Shown piece after piece: positions 48,494 through 63,198 of a DNA stretch of 64,000 nucleotides. This stretch comes from Hasllibacter sp963833115 (lineage in GTDB: Bacteria > Pseudomonadota > Alphaproteobacteria > Rhodobacterales > Rhodobacteraceae), in NCBI GenBank assembly GCA_963833115.1, contig CAWHWS010000002.1, positions 2,685,259-2,749,258 on the forward strand, read 5' to 3'. The stretch's first letter is position 1, and every line of letters begins with the position of its first letter. The translations under genes and the position numbers were made by a program. The notes below the pieces were generated by a model. It did no database searches. It saw only the letters and a program-made list of their open reading frames with translations, and was not told the DNA's origin.

Positions 48494-49114
48494 TCAGGAC
48501 CAGCCGTAGTTGAAGCTGACCGAGATGCGGTCCTCCTCGGCGAAGTTCATGGGCACCTCGTGGCGCAGCCAGCTCTCCCACAGGAGGACGTCGCCGACGC
48601 GGGGGGCCTCGCTGACGAAGGTCTCGAGCGCCCGCGGCGCGCCCGCGCGCCTCATCGGGGCGGCCATCATCATCGGCAGGCGCGGGTCCTCGAATCGGAT
48701 CGCGGACGTGCCCTCGGGCATGGCGACGTAGGTGGTGCCGGAGACGACGGAATGCGGGTGGAGGTGGCCGGTGTGGATGCCGCCCTCCGGCAACACGTTG
48801 ATCCAGAGGCTGTCGAGGGCGAGGGCCTTGTCGCCCAGGTCGAAGGAGAGGTCCTCGGCGAAGGCGGCGACGTGGGCGTCGAGGCAGCGGACGAGGTCGG
48901 CGAAGATGGGGAACCGCCAGGGGAGGTCCGTCAGCGAGGCGTAGGAGGTGTAGCCGGCGTATCCGTTCGCCTCGCACCAGTCCTGCCCGGCCTCGTCGTC
49001 ATCGGCGATGGAGCGGCAGGAGGCGGCGAGCTCGGCCGCGTCGACGGCGGGCGGATGCTCGGAGAGGGCCGCGCGGTAGAGGCGGGTCACGAAGAGGGAG
49101 GAGAGATGTGCCAT
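48494..49114 (-). CDS. 2-oxoglutarate/Fe(II)-dependent oxygenase between rplP and rpmC
   Basis: 206-residue putative dioxygenase of the small group annotated as TIGR02466-type. The start at 49114 follows GGAGGAGAGATGTGCC on no stronger alternative (sense strand shows a plain ATG after GCACATCTC... reversed context), so it is set by similarity. Features: SLWINVLPEGGIHTGHLHPHSVVSGTTYVAMPEG with a histidine cluster (His114, 117, 119, 121), AIRFEDPRLPM, a distal histidine in SWLRHEVPMN (His185) and Arg196 in RISVSFNYGW for 2-oxoglutarate. Which histidines bind iron is uncertain. It is codirectional with the ribosomal genes. The unrelated E. coli oxygenase YcfD hydroxylates ribosomal protein L16, the product of the neighbouring rplP, making a ribosomal substrate an attractive but untested idea. 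Confidence 0.8.
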   Translation of the reverse strand: MAHLSSLFVTRLYRAALSEHPPAVDAAELAASCRSIADDDEAGQDWCEANGYAGYTSYASLTDLPWRFPIFADLVRCLDAHVAAFAEDLSFDLGDKALALDSLWINVLPEGGIHTGHLHPHSVVSGTTYVAMPEGTSAIRFEDPRLPMMMAAPMRRAGAPRALETFVSEAPRVGDVLLWESWLRHEVPMNFAEEDRISVSFNYGWS

Positions 49115-49158
49115 GGGGCCCGATAGCGGGCCGAGGGCGCGCGCGCGAGGGGCCGGAG

Positions 49159-49181
49159 ATCCTCGGGTCGAGCCCGAGGAT
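49159..49181. repeat. Dispersed palindromic repeat, copy 1
   Basis: ATCCTCGGG, five bases, CCCGAGGAT. The same 9-5-9 design with similar arms occurs at 58117-58139. Palindromes of this kind (giving spurious translations like VILGLDPRIS) are abundant between genes of many alphaproteobacteria. Confidence 0.75.
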
Positions 49182-49219
49182 GACGGTGCTCGCGGGATGC
49201 GCCCAGGTGGGGAACGCGA

Positions 49220-49245
49220 AAGGCCCTCGCCGTGGCGAGGGCCTT
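49220..49245 (-). terminator. Terminator after rplP
   Basis: Perfect 12-base inverted repeat AAGGCCCTCGCC / GGCGAGGGCCTT with a 2-base loop, 37 bases after the rplP stop. On the minus strand the stem ends in TTT, a reasonable intrinsic terminator. It would end the S10-type transcript before the oxygenase and rpmC. Confidence 0.7.
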
Positions 49246-49281
49246 CGCACGTCGGGGCGGCAGGGCCGGAGCCCGAAGCCC

Positions 49282-49695
49282 CTACCAGTCCTCGCGCAGG
49301 ACGGTGCGGGTCTTGACCGGGAGCTTCATCGCCGCAAGGCGCAGCGCCTCGCGGGCGGTCGCGTCGTTGACGCCGTCGATCTCGAACATGACGCGGCCGG
49401 GCTTGACCTTGCAGGCCCAGAAATCGACCGAGCCCTTGCCCTTGCCCATACGGACCTCGACCGGCTTCGATGTCACCGGCACGTCCGGGAAGATGCGGAT
49501 CCACACCCTTCCCTGGCGCTTCATGTGGCGGGTCATGGCGCGGCGCGCGGCCTCGATCTGCCGGGCGGTGACGCGCTCGGGCTCGGTCGCCTTCAGGCCG
49601 TAGGTGCCGAAGGCGAGATCGGAGCCGCCCTTGGCCTCGCCCTTGATGCGGCCCTTGTGCTGCTTGCGGAACTTGGTGCGTTTGGGTTGCAGCAT
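49282..49695 (-). CDS. rplP: 50S ribosomal protein L16
   Basis: 137-residue uL16, organising the peptidyl-transferase and tRNA-binding sites: MLQPKRTKFRKQHKGRIKGE start and VWIRIFPDVPVTSKPVEVRMGKGKGSVDFWACKVKPGRVMFEIDGVN core. The arginine in VEVRMGKGKG (Arg82) corresponds to E. coli Arg81, which is hydroxylated by YcfD. A terminator and an oxygenase gene follow. Confidence 0.97.
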   Translation of the reverse strand: MLQPKRTKFRKQHKGRIKGEAKGGSDLAFGTYGLKATEPERVTARQIEAARRAMTRHMKRQGRVWIRIFPDVPVTSKPVEVRMGKGKGSVDFWACKVKPGRVMFEIDGVNDATAREALRLAAMKLPVKTRTVLREDW

Positions 49696-49698
49696 GGT

Positions 49699-50403
49699 CT
49701 AGTTCCTCCGCGGGCCGCGCGGGACCGGCCCCTGCTGGAGCTCGTCGCGCTTGCGGTCGTGCGCCTGCGGGTCGTGCTCCATGATCTCGCCTTTGAAGAT
49801 CCAGCACTTGATCCCGATGATGCCGTAGGGCGTCAGGCTGTCGATGGCGCCGTAGTCGATGTCGGCGCGCAGGGTGTGGAGCGGCACGCGCCCCTCACGG
49901 TACCATTCGGTGCGCGCGATCTCCGCGCCGCCGAGGCGGCCCGACAGGTTCACCCGGATGCCGAGCGCGCCCATGCGCATCGCGTTCTGCACCGCGCGCT
50001 TCATCGCGCGGCGGAAGCTGACCCGCCGCTCGAGCTGCTGGGCGATGGACTCGGCGACCAGGACCGCGTCGAGCTCCGGCTTGCGGATCTCGACGATGTT
50101 GAGGTGCACCTCCGACTTCGTCATCGAGGCCAGCTTCTTGCGCAGGACCTCGATATCGGCGCCCTTCTTGCCGATGATGACGCCGGGGCGGGCGGCATGC
50201 ACCGTGACGCGGCACTTCTTGTGCGGGCGCTCGATGATGACCTTCGAGATGCCGGCCTGCTTGGCGTCCTTGTGGATGAACTCGCGGATGCGGATGTCCT
50301 CCAGCAGGAGGTCCCCGAAATCCTTGGTGTCGGCGTACCAGCGGCTGTCCCAGGTGCGGTTGACCTGGAGCCGCATGCCGATCGGATTGACCTTGTTACC
50401 CAT
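49699..50403 (-). CDS. rpsC: 30S ribosomal protein S3
   Basis: 234-residue uS3 at the mRNA entry channel. It begins MGNKVNPIGMRLQVNRTWDS; the KH domain is KCRVTVHAARPGVIIGKKGADIEVLRKKL. The C-terminal domain is complete. Overlaps rplV by eight bases. Confidence 0.97.
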   Translation of the reverse strand: MGNKVNPIGMRLQVNRTWDSRWYADTKDFGDLLLEDIRIREFIHKDAKQAGISKVIIERPHKKCRVTVHAARPGVIIGKKGADIEVLRKKLASMTKSEVHLNIVEIRKPELDAVLVAESIAQQLERRVSFRRAMKRAVQNAMRMGALGIRVNLSGRLGGAEIARTEWYREGRVPLHTLRADIDYGAIDSLTPYGIIGIKCWIFKGEIMEHDPQAHDRKRDELQQGPVPRGPRRN

Positions 50404-50782
50404 TGGGCTGCTCCTCCACCTGGCGCACCAGAATCGTGATCTCGGCGAACGGCTTGACGATGCGCCCGAACCGGCCCCGCGCGCGCGGGCGACCGCGCTT
50501 CATGGTCAGGTTCTTGCCCACCCAGGCCTCCGCGACGATCAGCTCGTCAGGGTCCAGGTTGTGGTTGTTCTCCGCGTTCGCGACGGCCGATTGCAGGCAC
50601 TTGCGCACGTCGACGGCGATCCGCTTCTTGGAGAAGGCGAGGTCGGACAGGGCCGATTCCACCTTCTTGCCTCGGATCATCCCGGCGACGAGGTTGAGCT
50701 TCTGCGGGCTGGTGCGCAGCATGCGCAGCTTGGCCATCGCCTCGTTGTCCTCGACGCGGCGGGGGTTCTTGTCCTTGCTCAT
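50396..50782 (-). CDS. rplV: 50S ribosomal protein L22
   Basis: 128-residue uL22, lining the exit tunnel with its long beta hairpin (IVAEAWVGKNLTMKRGRPRARGRFGRIVKPFAEITILVRQ), the region where macrolide-resistance changes occur in other bacteria. Overlaps both neighbours (rpsS by four bases, rpsC by eight). Confidence 0.97.
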   Translation of the reverse strand: MSKDKNPRRVEDNEAMAKLRMLRTSPQKLNLVAGMIRGKKVESALSDLAFSKKRIAVDVRKCLQSAVANAENNHNLDPDELIVAEAWVGKNLTMKRGRPRARGRFGRIVKPFAEITILVRQVEEQPNG

Positions 50783-51057
50783 TTGCGCTTCGCCTTCTTG
50801 TCGGCGGAGTGACCGTAATAGGTCCGCGTGGGCGAGTACTCGCCGAACTTCTGGCCGATCATGTCCTCGGAGACGTTCACCGGGATGTGCTTCTTCCCGT
50901 TGTAGACGCCGAAGGTGAGGCCGACGAACTGCGGCAGGATGGTGGAGCGGCGCGACCAGATCTTGATGACCTCGTTGCGGCCCGACTCGCGGGTCTTCTC
51001 GGCCTTCTTGAGGACGTAGGAGTCCACGAAGGGGCCCTTCCAGACGGAGCGACCCAT
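50779..51057 (-). CDS. rpsS: 30S ribosomal protein S19
   Basis: 92-residue uS19: MGRSVWKGPFVDSYVLKKAE start, then IKIWSRRSTILPQFVGLTFGVYNGKKHIPVNVSEDMIGQKFGEYSPTRTYYGHSADKK. Starts one base after the rplB stop. Confidence 0.97.
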   Translation of the reverse strand: MGRSVWKGPFVDSYVLKKAEKTRESGRNEVIKIWSRRSTILPQFVGLTFGVYNGKKHIPVNVSEDMIGQKFGEYSPTRTYYGHSADKKAKRK

Positions 51058-51058
51058 A

Positions 51059-51901
51059 TCAGCGGCCCTTCTTCTTGGCGTGGCGCGAGCGCACGATCAG
51101 CTTGCTGCTCGCCTTGTTCTTGTCGCGGGTCCGGGCGCCCTTGGTCGGCTTGCCCCAGGGGGTGACCGGGTGCCGGCCGCCCGAGGTGCGGCCCTCGCCG
51201 CCGCCATGCGGGTGGTCGACCGGGTTCATCACCACGCCGCGGACCGAGGGGCGGACCCCCTTGTGGCGCATGCGCCCGGCCTTGCCGTAGTTCTGGTTCG
51301 AGTTGTCCGGGTTCGAGACCGCGCCGACCGTCGCCATGCACTCCTGCCGCACGAGCCGAAGCTCGCCCGAGGAGAGACGGATCTGCGCGTAGCCGCCGTC
51401 GCGGCCGACGAACTGGGCGTAGGTGCCCGCGGCGCGCGCGATCTGGCCGCCCTTGCCGGGCTTGAGCTCGATGTTGTGGACGATCGTGCCGATCGGCATG
51501 CCCTGGAACGGCATCGCGTTGCCGGGCTTCACGTCCACCTTGGCGCCGGAGACGATCTTGTCCCCCACGGCCAGGCGCTGGGGCGCGAGCACGTACATCT
51601 GCTCGCCATCGTGATACTGGACCAGCGCGATGAAGGCGGTGCGGTTGGGATCGTACTCGATCCTGAGGACCGTCGCCTCCACGTCGTGCTTGACGCGCCT
51701 GAAATCGACGACGCGGTAGAGCCGCTTGGCCCCGCCCCCTCGTCGCCTCATGGTGATCCGTCCGGTGTTGTTCCGGCCGCCGTGCTTCGACAATCCCTCG
51801 GTGAGGGCCTTGACGGGGCGACCTTTGTACAGCTCCGAACGGTCGATCAGCACCAGCCCGCGCTGGCCCGGCGTCGTCGGCTTGTACGACTTGAGTGCCA
51901 T
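51059..51901 (-). CDS. rplB: 50S ribosomal protein L2
   Basis: 280-residue uL2, essential for peptidyl transfer and subunit joining. Conserved MALKSYKPTTPGQRGLVLID start, GGRNNTGRITMRRRGGGAKRLYR, and VVMNPVDHPHGGGEGRTSGGRHPVTPWGKPTKG. A 12-pair stem-loop lies upstream, between rplW and rplB. Confidence 0.97.
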   Translation of the reverse strand: MALKSYKPTTPGQRGLVLIDRSELYKGRPVKALTEGLSKHGGRNNTGRITMRRRGGGAKRLYRVVDFRRVKHDVEATVLRIEYDPNRTAFIALVQYHDGEQMYVLAPQRLAVGDKIVSGAKVDVKPGNAMPFQGMPIGTIVHNIELKPGKGGQIARAAGTYAQFVGRDGGYAQIRLSSGELRLVRQECMATVGAVSNPDNSNQNYGKAGRMRHKGVRPSVRGVVMNPVDHPHGGGEGRTSGGRHPVTPWGKPTKGARTRDKNKASSKLIVRSRHAKKKGR

Positions 51902-51932
51902 GCTTTCTGTCTTCCGTCTGGGTTGAAAGGGA

Positions 51933-51962
51933 CGCGGCCCCCGGATCGCCCCGGGGGCCGCG
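51933..51962 (-). terminator. Stem-loop between rplW and rplB
   Basis: Perfect 12-base inverted repeat CGCGGCCCCCGG / CCGGGGGCCGCG, loop ATCGCC, in the 81-base gap. Too strong to ignore, but inside the operon; may reduce read-through or mark an RNA processing site. Confidence 0.5.
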
Positions 51963-51982
51963 CTGTCAGGTATGGGGCGCTA

Positions 51983-52276
51983 TCAGAGGCCCGTGGTGAC
52001 GTCGATGGTGTTGCCTTCCTCGAGCGTCACGTAGGCTTTCTTGACGTCCTTGCGGCGGCCCGGCTGGCCGCGGAAGCGCTTCGCCTTGCCCTTGGTGATG
52101 GTCGTATTCACGGCTTTCACCTTCACGCCGAACAGCGTCTCGACCGCGGCCTTGATCTCCGGCTTGGCGGAGTCCATCGCCACTTCGAAGACGACGGCCC
52201 CGGTCTCGGAGGCCATCGTCGCCTTCTCGGTGATGATCGGCTTGCGAACCACGTCGTAATGCTTGGGATCGGTCAT
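51983..52276 (-). CDS. rplW: 50S ribosomal protein L23
   Basis: 97-residue uL23, docking site for SRP and trigger factor at the tunnel exit: DPKHYDVVRKPIITEKATMASETGAVVFEVAMDSAKPEIKAAVETLFGVKVKAVNTTITKGKAKRFRGQPGRRKDVKKAYVTL. Start overlaps the rplD stop by four bases. Confidence 0.97.
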   Translation of the reverse strand: MTDPKHYDVVRKPIITEKATMASETGAVVFEVAMDSAKPEIKAAVETLFGVKVKAVNTTITKGKAKRFRGQPGRRKDVKKAYVTLEEGNTIDVTTGL

Positions 52277-52893
52277 TTTAGCCTCGCTTCGAGCGCCTGC
52301 GCCCCGGCCCGGGTCAGGACCAGCGTCTCGCGCTTGAGGATGTCGTAGACGTTCGCGCCCTGGCTGGGCAGGACGTCGATGCCCTCGATGTTGGCGGCGG
52401 CGCGCGCGAAGTTCTCCGCGACCTCGGGGCCGTCGATGATCAGCACGCGCTTCCAGCCGAGCTCCTTCACCCGCTTGGCGAGCGCGGCGGTCTTGGCCTC
52501 GGGCAGGTTCAGGTCCTCGATCACGATGAGCTCGCCCGCCCCGGCCTTCGCCGAGAGCGCGTGCCGCAGGCCGAGGCGGCGGAACTTCTTGGTCAGCTCA
52601 TGGCCGTGGCTGCGGGGCGTCGGGCCCTTGTAGATGCCGCCCTTGCGGAAGATCGGCGCGTTGCGGTCACCGTGGCGCGCGCCGCCGGTGCCCTTCTGGC
52701 GGTATATCTTCTTGGTCGAGTAGCTCGTCTCGGAGCGCGTCTTGACCTTGTGCGTGCCCTGCTGCGCGTTGTTGCGCTGCCAGCGCACGACGCGGTGCAG
52801 GATGTCGGTGCGCGGCTCGAGGCCGAACACCGCATCGTCGAGGTCGATGTCGCCGGATTTCGACGCATCGAGGGTGATGACGTCAGCTTTCAT
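52273..52893 (-). CDS. rplD: 50S ribosomal protein L4
   Basis: 206-residue uL4. The tunnel loop is RSETSYSTKKIYRQKGTGGARHGDRNAPIFRKGGIYKGPTPRSHGHELTKKFRRLGLRHALSAK. In E. coli it autoregulates the S10 operon; no leader structure could be identified here. Its start overlaps the rplC stop by 11 bases. Confidence 0.97.
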   Translation of the reverse strand: MKADVITLDASKSGDIDLDDAVFGLEPRTDILHRVVRWQRNNAQQGTHKVKTRSETSYSTKKIYRQKGTGGARHGDRNAPIFRKGGIYKGPTPRSHGHELTKKFRRLGLRHALSAKAGAGELIVIEDLNLPEAKTAALAKRVKELGWKRVLIIDGPEVAENFARAAANIEGIDVLPSQGANVYDILKRETLVLTRAGAQALEARLK

Positions 52894-53770
52894 CGGTCTT
52901 GTCCTCCGGCTTCACATCGTCGTTGGGGGCGTCGCCGGCGGCGTCCTTGTCGCCCTCGATCGAGGCCTCGGCCTCCTTCAGGGCGGCCTCCTCCTGGGCG
53001 GCGGCCTCGGCGGCGAGCGCCTCCTCGGCGGCCTTCGCCTCGGCGGCGGCGGCCTCGGCGGCCTCGTTCGCCAGGCGCTCGGCCTCTGCGGCGGCGGACT
53101 TGAGCGCGGCGGGGTAGATCACGTTCTCGGGCACGGGCTTCTTCACCGCGTCCTTCACCGTGACCCAGCCGCCCTTGGAGCCCGGCACCGCGCCCTTGAC
53201 CATGATCAGGCCGCGCGCGCTGTCGGTCTTCACGACCTGCAGGTTCTGCGTGGTGACGCGGGCGGCGCCCATGTGGCCGGCCATCTTCTTGCCCTTGAAC
53301 ACCTTGCCGGGGTCCTGGCACTGGCCGGTCGAGCCGTGGCTCCGGTGGCTGATCGACACGCCGTGGCTGGCGCGCAGCCCGCCGAAGTTGTGCCGCTTCA
53401 TCGCGCCCTGGAAACCCTTGCCGATGGACGTGCCGGACACGTCGACGAACTGGCCCTCGAAGTAGTGGTTGGCGGTGATCTCCTCGCCGACGGCGATGAG
53501 GTTCTCCGGCGCCACGCGGAACTCCGCGATCTTGCGCTTGGGCTCGACCTTGGCGGCCGAGAAGACGCCGCGCATCGCCTTGGACGTGCGCTTGGCCTTG
53601 GCGGTGCCGGCGCCGAGCTGCACGGCGGAGTAGCCGTGATCCTCAGCGGTGCGCTGGGCGACGACCTGCAGGCCGTCGAGCATGAGGACGGTCACCGGGA
53701 TCTGGCGACCGTCCTCCTGGAAGATGCGGGTCATGCCCACCTTCTTCGCGATGATTCCCGAACGAAGCAT
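52883..53770 (-). CDS. rplC: 50S ribosomal protein L3 with long acidic C-terminal tail
   Basis: 295-residue uL3. MLRSGIIAKKVGMTRIFQED starts the family domain; GSTGQCQDPGKVFKGKKMAGHMGAARVTTQNLQVV is the loop near the peptidyl-transferase centre, with the Gln that is methylated in E. coli. After PENVIYPAAL (about residue 215) comes an 80-residue extension, first Ala/Glu-rich and probably helical, then Asp/Lys-rich (DKDAAGDAPNDDVKPEDKTDES), absent from E. coli L3 (209 residues). Extended L3 tails occur in some alphaproteobacteria; function unknown. Confidence 0.96.
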   Translation of the reverse strand: MLRSGIIAKKVGMTRIFQEDGRQIPVTVLMLDGLQVVAQRTAEDHGYSAVQLGAGTAKAKRTSKAMRGVFSAAKVEPKRKIAEFRVAPENLIAVGEEITANHYFEGQFVDVSGTSIGKGFQGAMKRHNFGGLRASHGVSISHRSHGSTGQCQDPGKVFKGKKMAGHMGAARVTTQNLQVVKTDSARGLIMVKGAVPGSKGGWVTVKDAVKKPVPENVIYPAALKSAAAEAERLANEAAEAAAAEAKAAEEALAAEAAAQEEAALKEAEASIEGDKDAAGDAPNDDVKPEDKTDES

Positions 53771-53784
53771 GTCTCGGACCCCCC

Positions 53785-54096
53785 TCAGACCTTGATCTCG
53801 ACGTCGACGCCGGCGGCGAGGTCGAGCTTCATCAGCGCGTCCACGGTCTGCGGCGTCGGGTCGACGATATCCAGCAGGCGCTTGTGCGTCCGGATCTCGA
53901 ACTGGTCGCGGGACTTCTTGTCCACGTGCGGGCCGCGCAGGACGGTGAACTTTTCGATCTTGTTGGGGAGCGGGATCGGCCCGCGCACGTGCGCGCCGGT
54001 GCGCTTGGCGGTGTTCACGATCTCCTGCGTGCTGGAATCCAGGACGCGGTAATCGAATGCCTTGAGTCGGATTCGAATATTCTGGGATACGGCCAT
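53785..54096 (-). CDS. rpsJ: 30S ribosomal protein S10
   Basis: 103-residue uS10 (also NusE, a transcription antitermination partner). MAVSQNIRIRLKAFDYRVLD start, then RTGAHVRGPIPLPNKIEKFTVLRGPHVDKKSRDQFEIRTHKRLLDI. First gene of the S10 group, after a strong stem-loop that follows tuf. Confidence 0.97.
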   Translation of the reverse strand: MAVSQNIRIRLKAFDYRVLDSSTQEIVNTAKRTGAHVRGPIPLPNKIEKFTVLRGPHVDKKSRDQFEIRTHKRLLDIVDPTPQTVDALMKLDLAAGVDVEIKV

Positions 54097-54127
54097 GTCG
54101 TGTCGTCCTCGGCTCGGCGCAAGAGAG

Positions 54128-54155
54128 GTGCGCCCGGGACCCTTCCCGGGCGCAC
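54128..54155 (-). terminator. Stem-loop between tuf and rpsJ
   Basis: Perfect 12-base inverted repeat GTGCGCCCGGGA / TCCCGGGCGCAC with a 4-base loop, followed on the minus strand by CTCTCTTG. Sits 64 bases after the tuf stop and 32 before rpsJ. Either a tuf terminator or a leader hairpin of the S10 genes. Confidence 0.6.
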
Positions 54156-54218
54156 GTCATGTCCGCTCTCAATCTCGAAGGCCGCCCCGTAGACGAAGCG
54201 GCCCGTGGGGAAAACCCC

Positions 54219-55394
<1,176 letters not shown>

Positions 55395-55472
55395 CAGTGG
55401 CTCCTGTCAACTCTGGCGGGCGCGGGCCCGCGATTGGGTATGGCGGGCGGCCGCCAGGGCCGCCCCGCCGGA

Positions 55473-57596
<2,124 letters not shown>

Positions 57597-57621
57597 GTGC
57601 CTGCTCCTCGGGTAGGGTGGG

Positions 57622-58092
57622 TTACCAGCGGTAGTGGCTGAACGCCTTGTTGGCGTCGGCCATCTTGTGGGTGTCCTCGCGCTTCTTCACGGCGGTGCCG
57701 CGGCCGTTGACCGCGTCGACGAGCTCGCCGGCGAGGCGCTCCTCCATCGTGTTCTCGTTGCGCGCGCGGCTGGCGTTGATGAGCCAGCGGATCGCCAGCG
57801 CCTCGCGGCGCTCCGGGCGGACCTCGACGGGGACCTGGTAGGTCGCGCCGCCCACGCGGCGGGAGCGGACCTCGACGGACGGCTTGATGTTGTCGAGCGC
57901 CTCGGTGAAGACCTCGATCGGGCTGCGCTTGATGCGCTGCTCGACCCGCTCCATCGCGTTGTAGACGATCTTCTCGGCGGCGGACTTGCGGCCGTCGATC
58001 ATCAGGTTGTTCATGAACTTGGTCAGGACGGTGTCGCCGTACTTGGCGTCCGGCAGGACCTGGCGCTTCTCGGCTGCGTGGCGGCGGGACAT
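57622..58092 (-). CDS. rpsG: 30S ribosomal protein S7
   Basis: 156-residue uS7 of the 30S head: MSRRHAAEKRQVLPDAKYGD start, LTKFMNNLMIDGRKSAAEKIVYNAMERVEQRIKRSPIEVFTEALDNIKPSVEVRSRRVGGATYQVPVEV. In E. coli it represses str translation; a palindromic repeat pair occupies the rpsL-rpsG gap here. Confidence 0.97.
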   Translation of the reverse strand: MSRRHAAEKRQVLPDAKYGDTVLTKFMNNLMIDGRKSAAEKIVYNAMERVEQRIKRSPIEVFTEALDNIKPSVEVRSRRVGGATYQVPVEVRPERREALAIRWLINASRARNENTMEERLAGELVDAVNGRGTAVKKREDTHKMADANKAFSHYRW

Positions 58093-58116
58093 TGCGAACT
58101 CTCTGTTGTCACTGTC

Positions 58117-58175
58117 ATCCTCGGACTTGATCCGAGGATCTCATGGGTGTCGGAGATCCCCGCCTGCGCGGGGAT
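58117..58175. repeat. Dispersed palindromic repeats between rpsL and rpsG
   Basis: Two palindromes in a row: ATCCTCGGA / TCCGAGGAT (58117-58139, five-base loop), matching the copy at 49159, and ATCCCCGC / GCGGGGAT (58156-58175, CTGC loop). They nearly fill the 92-base gap between rpsL and rpsG inside an essential operon. Confidence 0.75.
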
Positions 58176-58184
58176 GACGGCGGA

Positions 58185-58556
58185 TCACTTCGGCCGCTTG
58201 GCCCCGTATTTCGACCGGCGCTGTTTGCGGTCCTTGACGCCCTGCGTGTCGAGCACGCCGCGCAGGATGTGGTAGCGCACGCCCGGCAGGTCCTTCACCC
58301 GGCCCCCGCGGATTAGCACGACCGAGTGCTCCTGCAGGTTGTGGCTCTCGCCGGGGATGTAGGAAATCACCTCGAACCCGTTGGTCAGGCGCACCTTCGC
58401 GACCTTCCGCATGGCCGAGTTCGGCTTCTTGGGGGTCGTCGTGTAGACGCGCGTGCACACGCCGCGCTTCTGCGGGCAGCCCTGCAGGTGGAGCGACTTG
58501 GACGTCTTGCGCTTGGGCTGGCGCGGTTTCCGGATCAGCTGCTGGATCGTGGGCAT
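58185..58556 (-). CDS. rpsL: 30S ribosomal protein S12
   Basis: 123-residue uS12 at the decoding centre. MPTIQQLIRKPRQPKRKTSK start; TTTPKKPNSAMRKVAKVRLTNGFEV includes the lysine whose change gives streptomycin resistance in other bacteria (wild-type Lys here), as does RGGRVKDLPGVRYH. Has its own promoter-like site 200 bases upstream. Confidence 0.97.
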   Translation of the reverse strand: MPTIQQLIRKPRQPKRKTSKSLHLQGCPQKRGVCTRVYTTTPKKPNSAMRKVAKVRLTNGFEVISYIPGESHNLQEHSVVLIRGGRVKDLPGVRYHILRGVLDTQGVKDRKQRRSKYGAKRPK

Positions 58557-58769
58557 GTGGGCGTTGGTCCCCGTTCTGTCGTCTTGGCCGCGCGCGGCGT
58601 TCGGTTCGGTCGTCCCGCGGGCGCGAAACGCATGATCGCCGCGCGGGTGGCCGTCCGGGGCCAGTCCGCGCGGTGGATTTCCAGAGGATGGAGGCGTCTG
58701 TCCGCCCGCATCTTGGCCATCGGCAATGTGAGGTCGCCCCGAGGCGTCGGCCCCCGGGCGAGTCCGGGC

Positions 58770-58799
58770 CCTATACGGGAGGCCTCGCCGGGGTGTCAA
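58770..58799 (-). promoter_or_regulatory. Probable sigma-70 promoter of rpsL-rpsG-fusA-tuf
   Basis: On the minus strand TTGACA (58799-58794), 18-base spacer, TATAGG (58775-58770). One of the two best promoter matches in the window, placed between the rpoC terminator and rpsL. Confidence 0.65.
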
Positions 58800-58851
58800 C
58801 AGGCCCCGCCCGGGCGGCATGGACGCATCTCATCGGACGCCGCTCGGGTGG

Positions 58852-58882
58852 GCGCCCCGCCCGGGCATGGCGGGCGGGGCGC
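58852..58882 (-). terminator. Stem-loop after rpoC
   Basis: Perfect 12-base inverted repeat GCGCCCCGCCCG / CGGGCGGGGCGC with loop GGCATGG, four bases after the rpoC stop on the minus strand. No T-run, but position and strength favour a terminator of the rpoBC transcript. Confidence 0.6.
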
Positions 58883-58886
58883 GTCG

Positions 58887-63119
<4,233 letters not shown>

Positions 63120-63198
63120 TCGAACACCTCGATAAATTGGGCGGCGGGGCGGCGGGGGCGGCCGGCGCCGCCCCAAGAGGTCAGGGGGCCTGCGGCCC

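Larger units (their letters stand above)
58557..58886. other. Gap between rpoC and rpsL
   Basis: 330 bases holding, in transcription order, a 12-pair stem-loop after rpoC, a good promoter candidate and a leader of about 205 bases before rpsL. No gene is visible; open frames here are non-coding in appearance. Confidence 0.6.
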
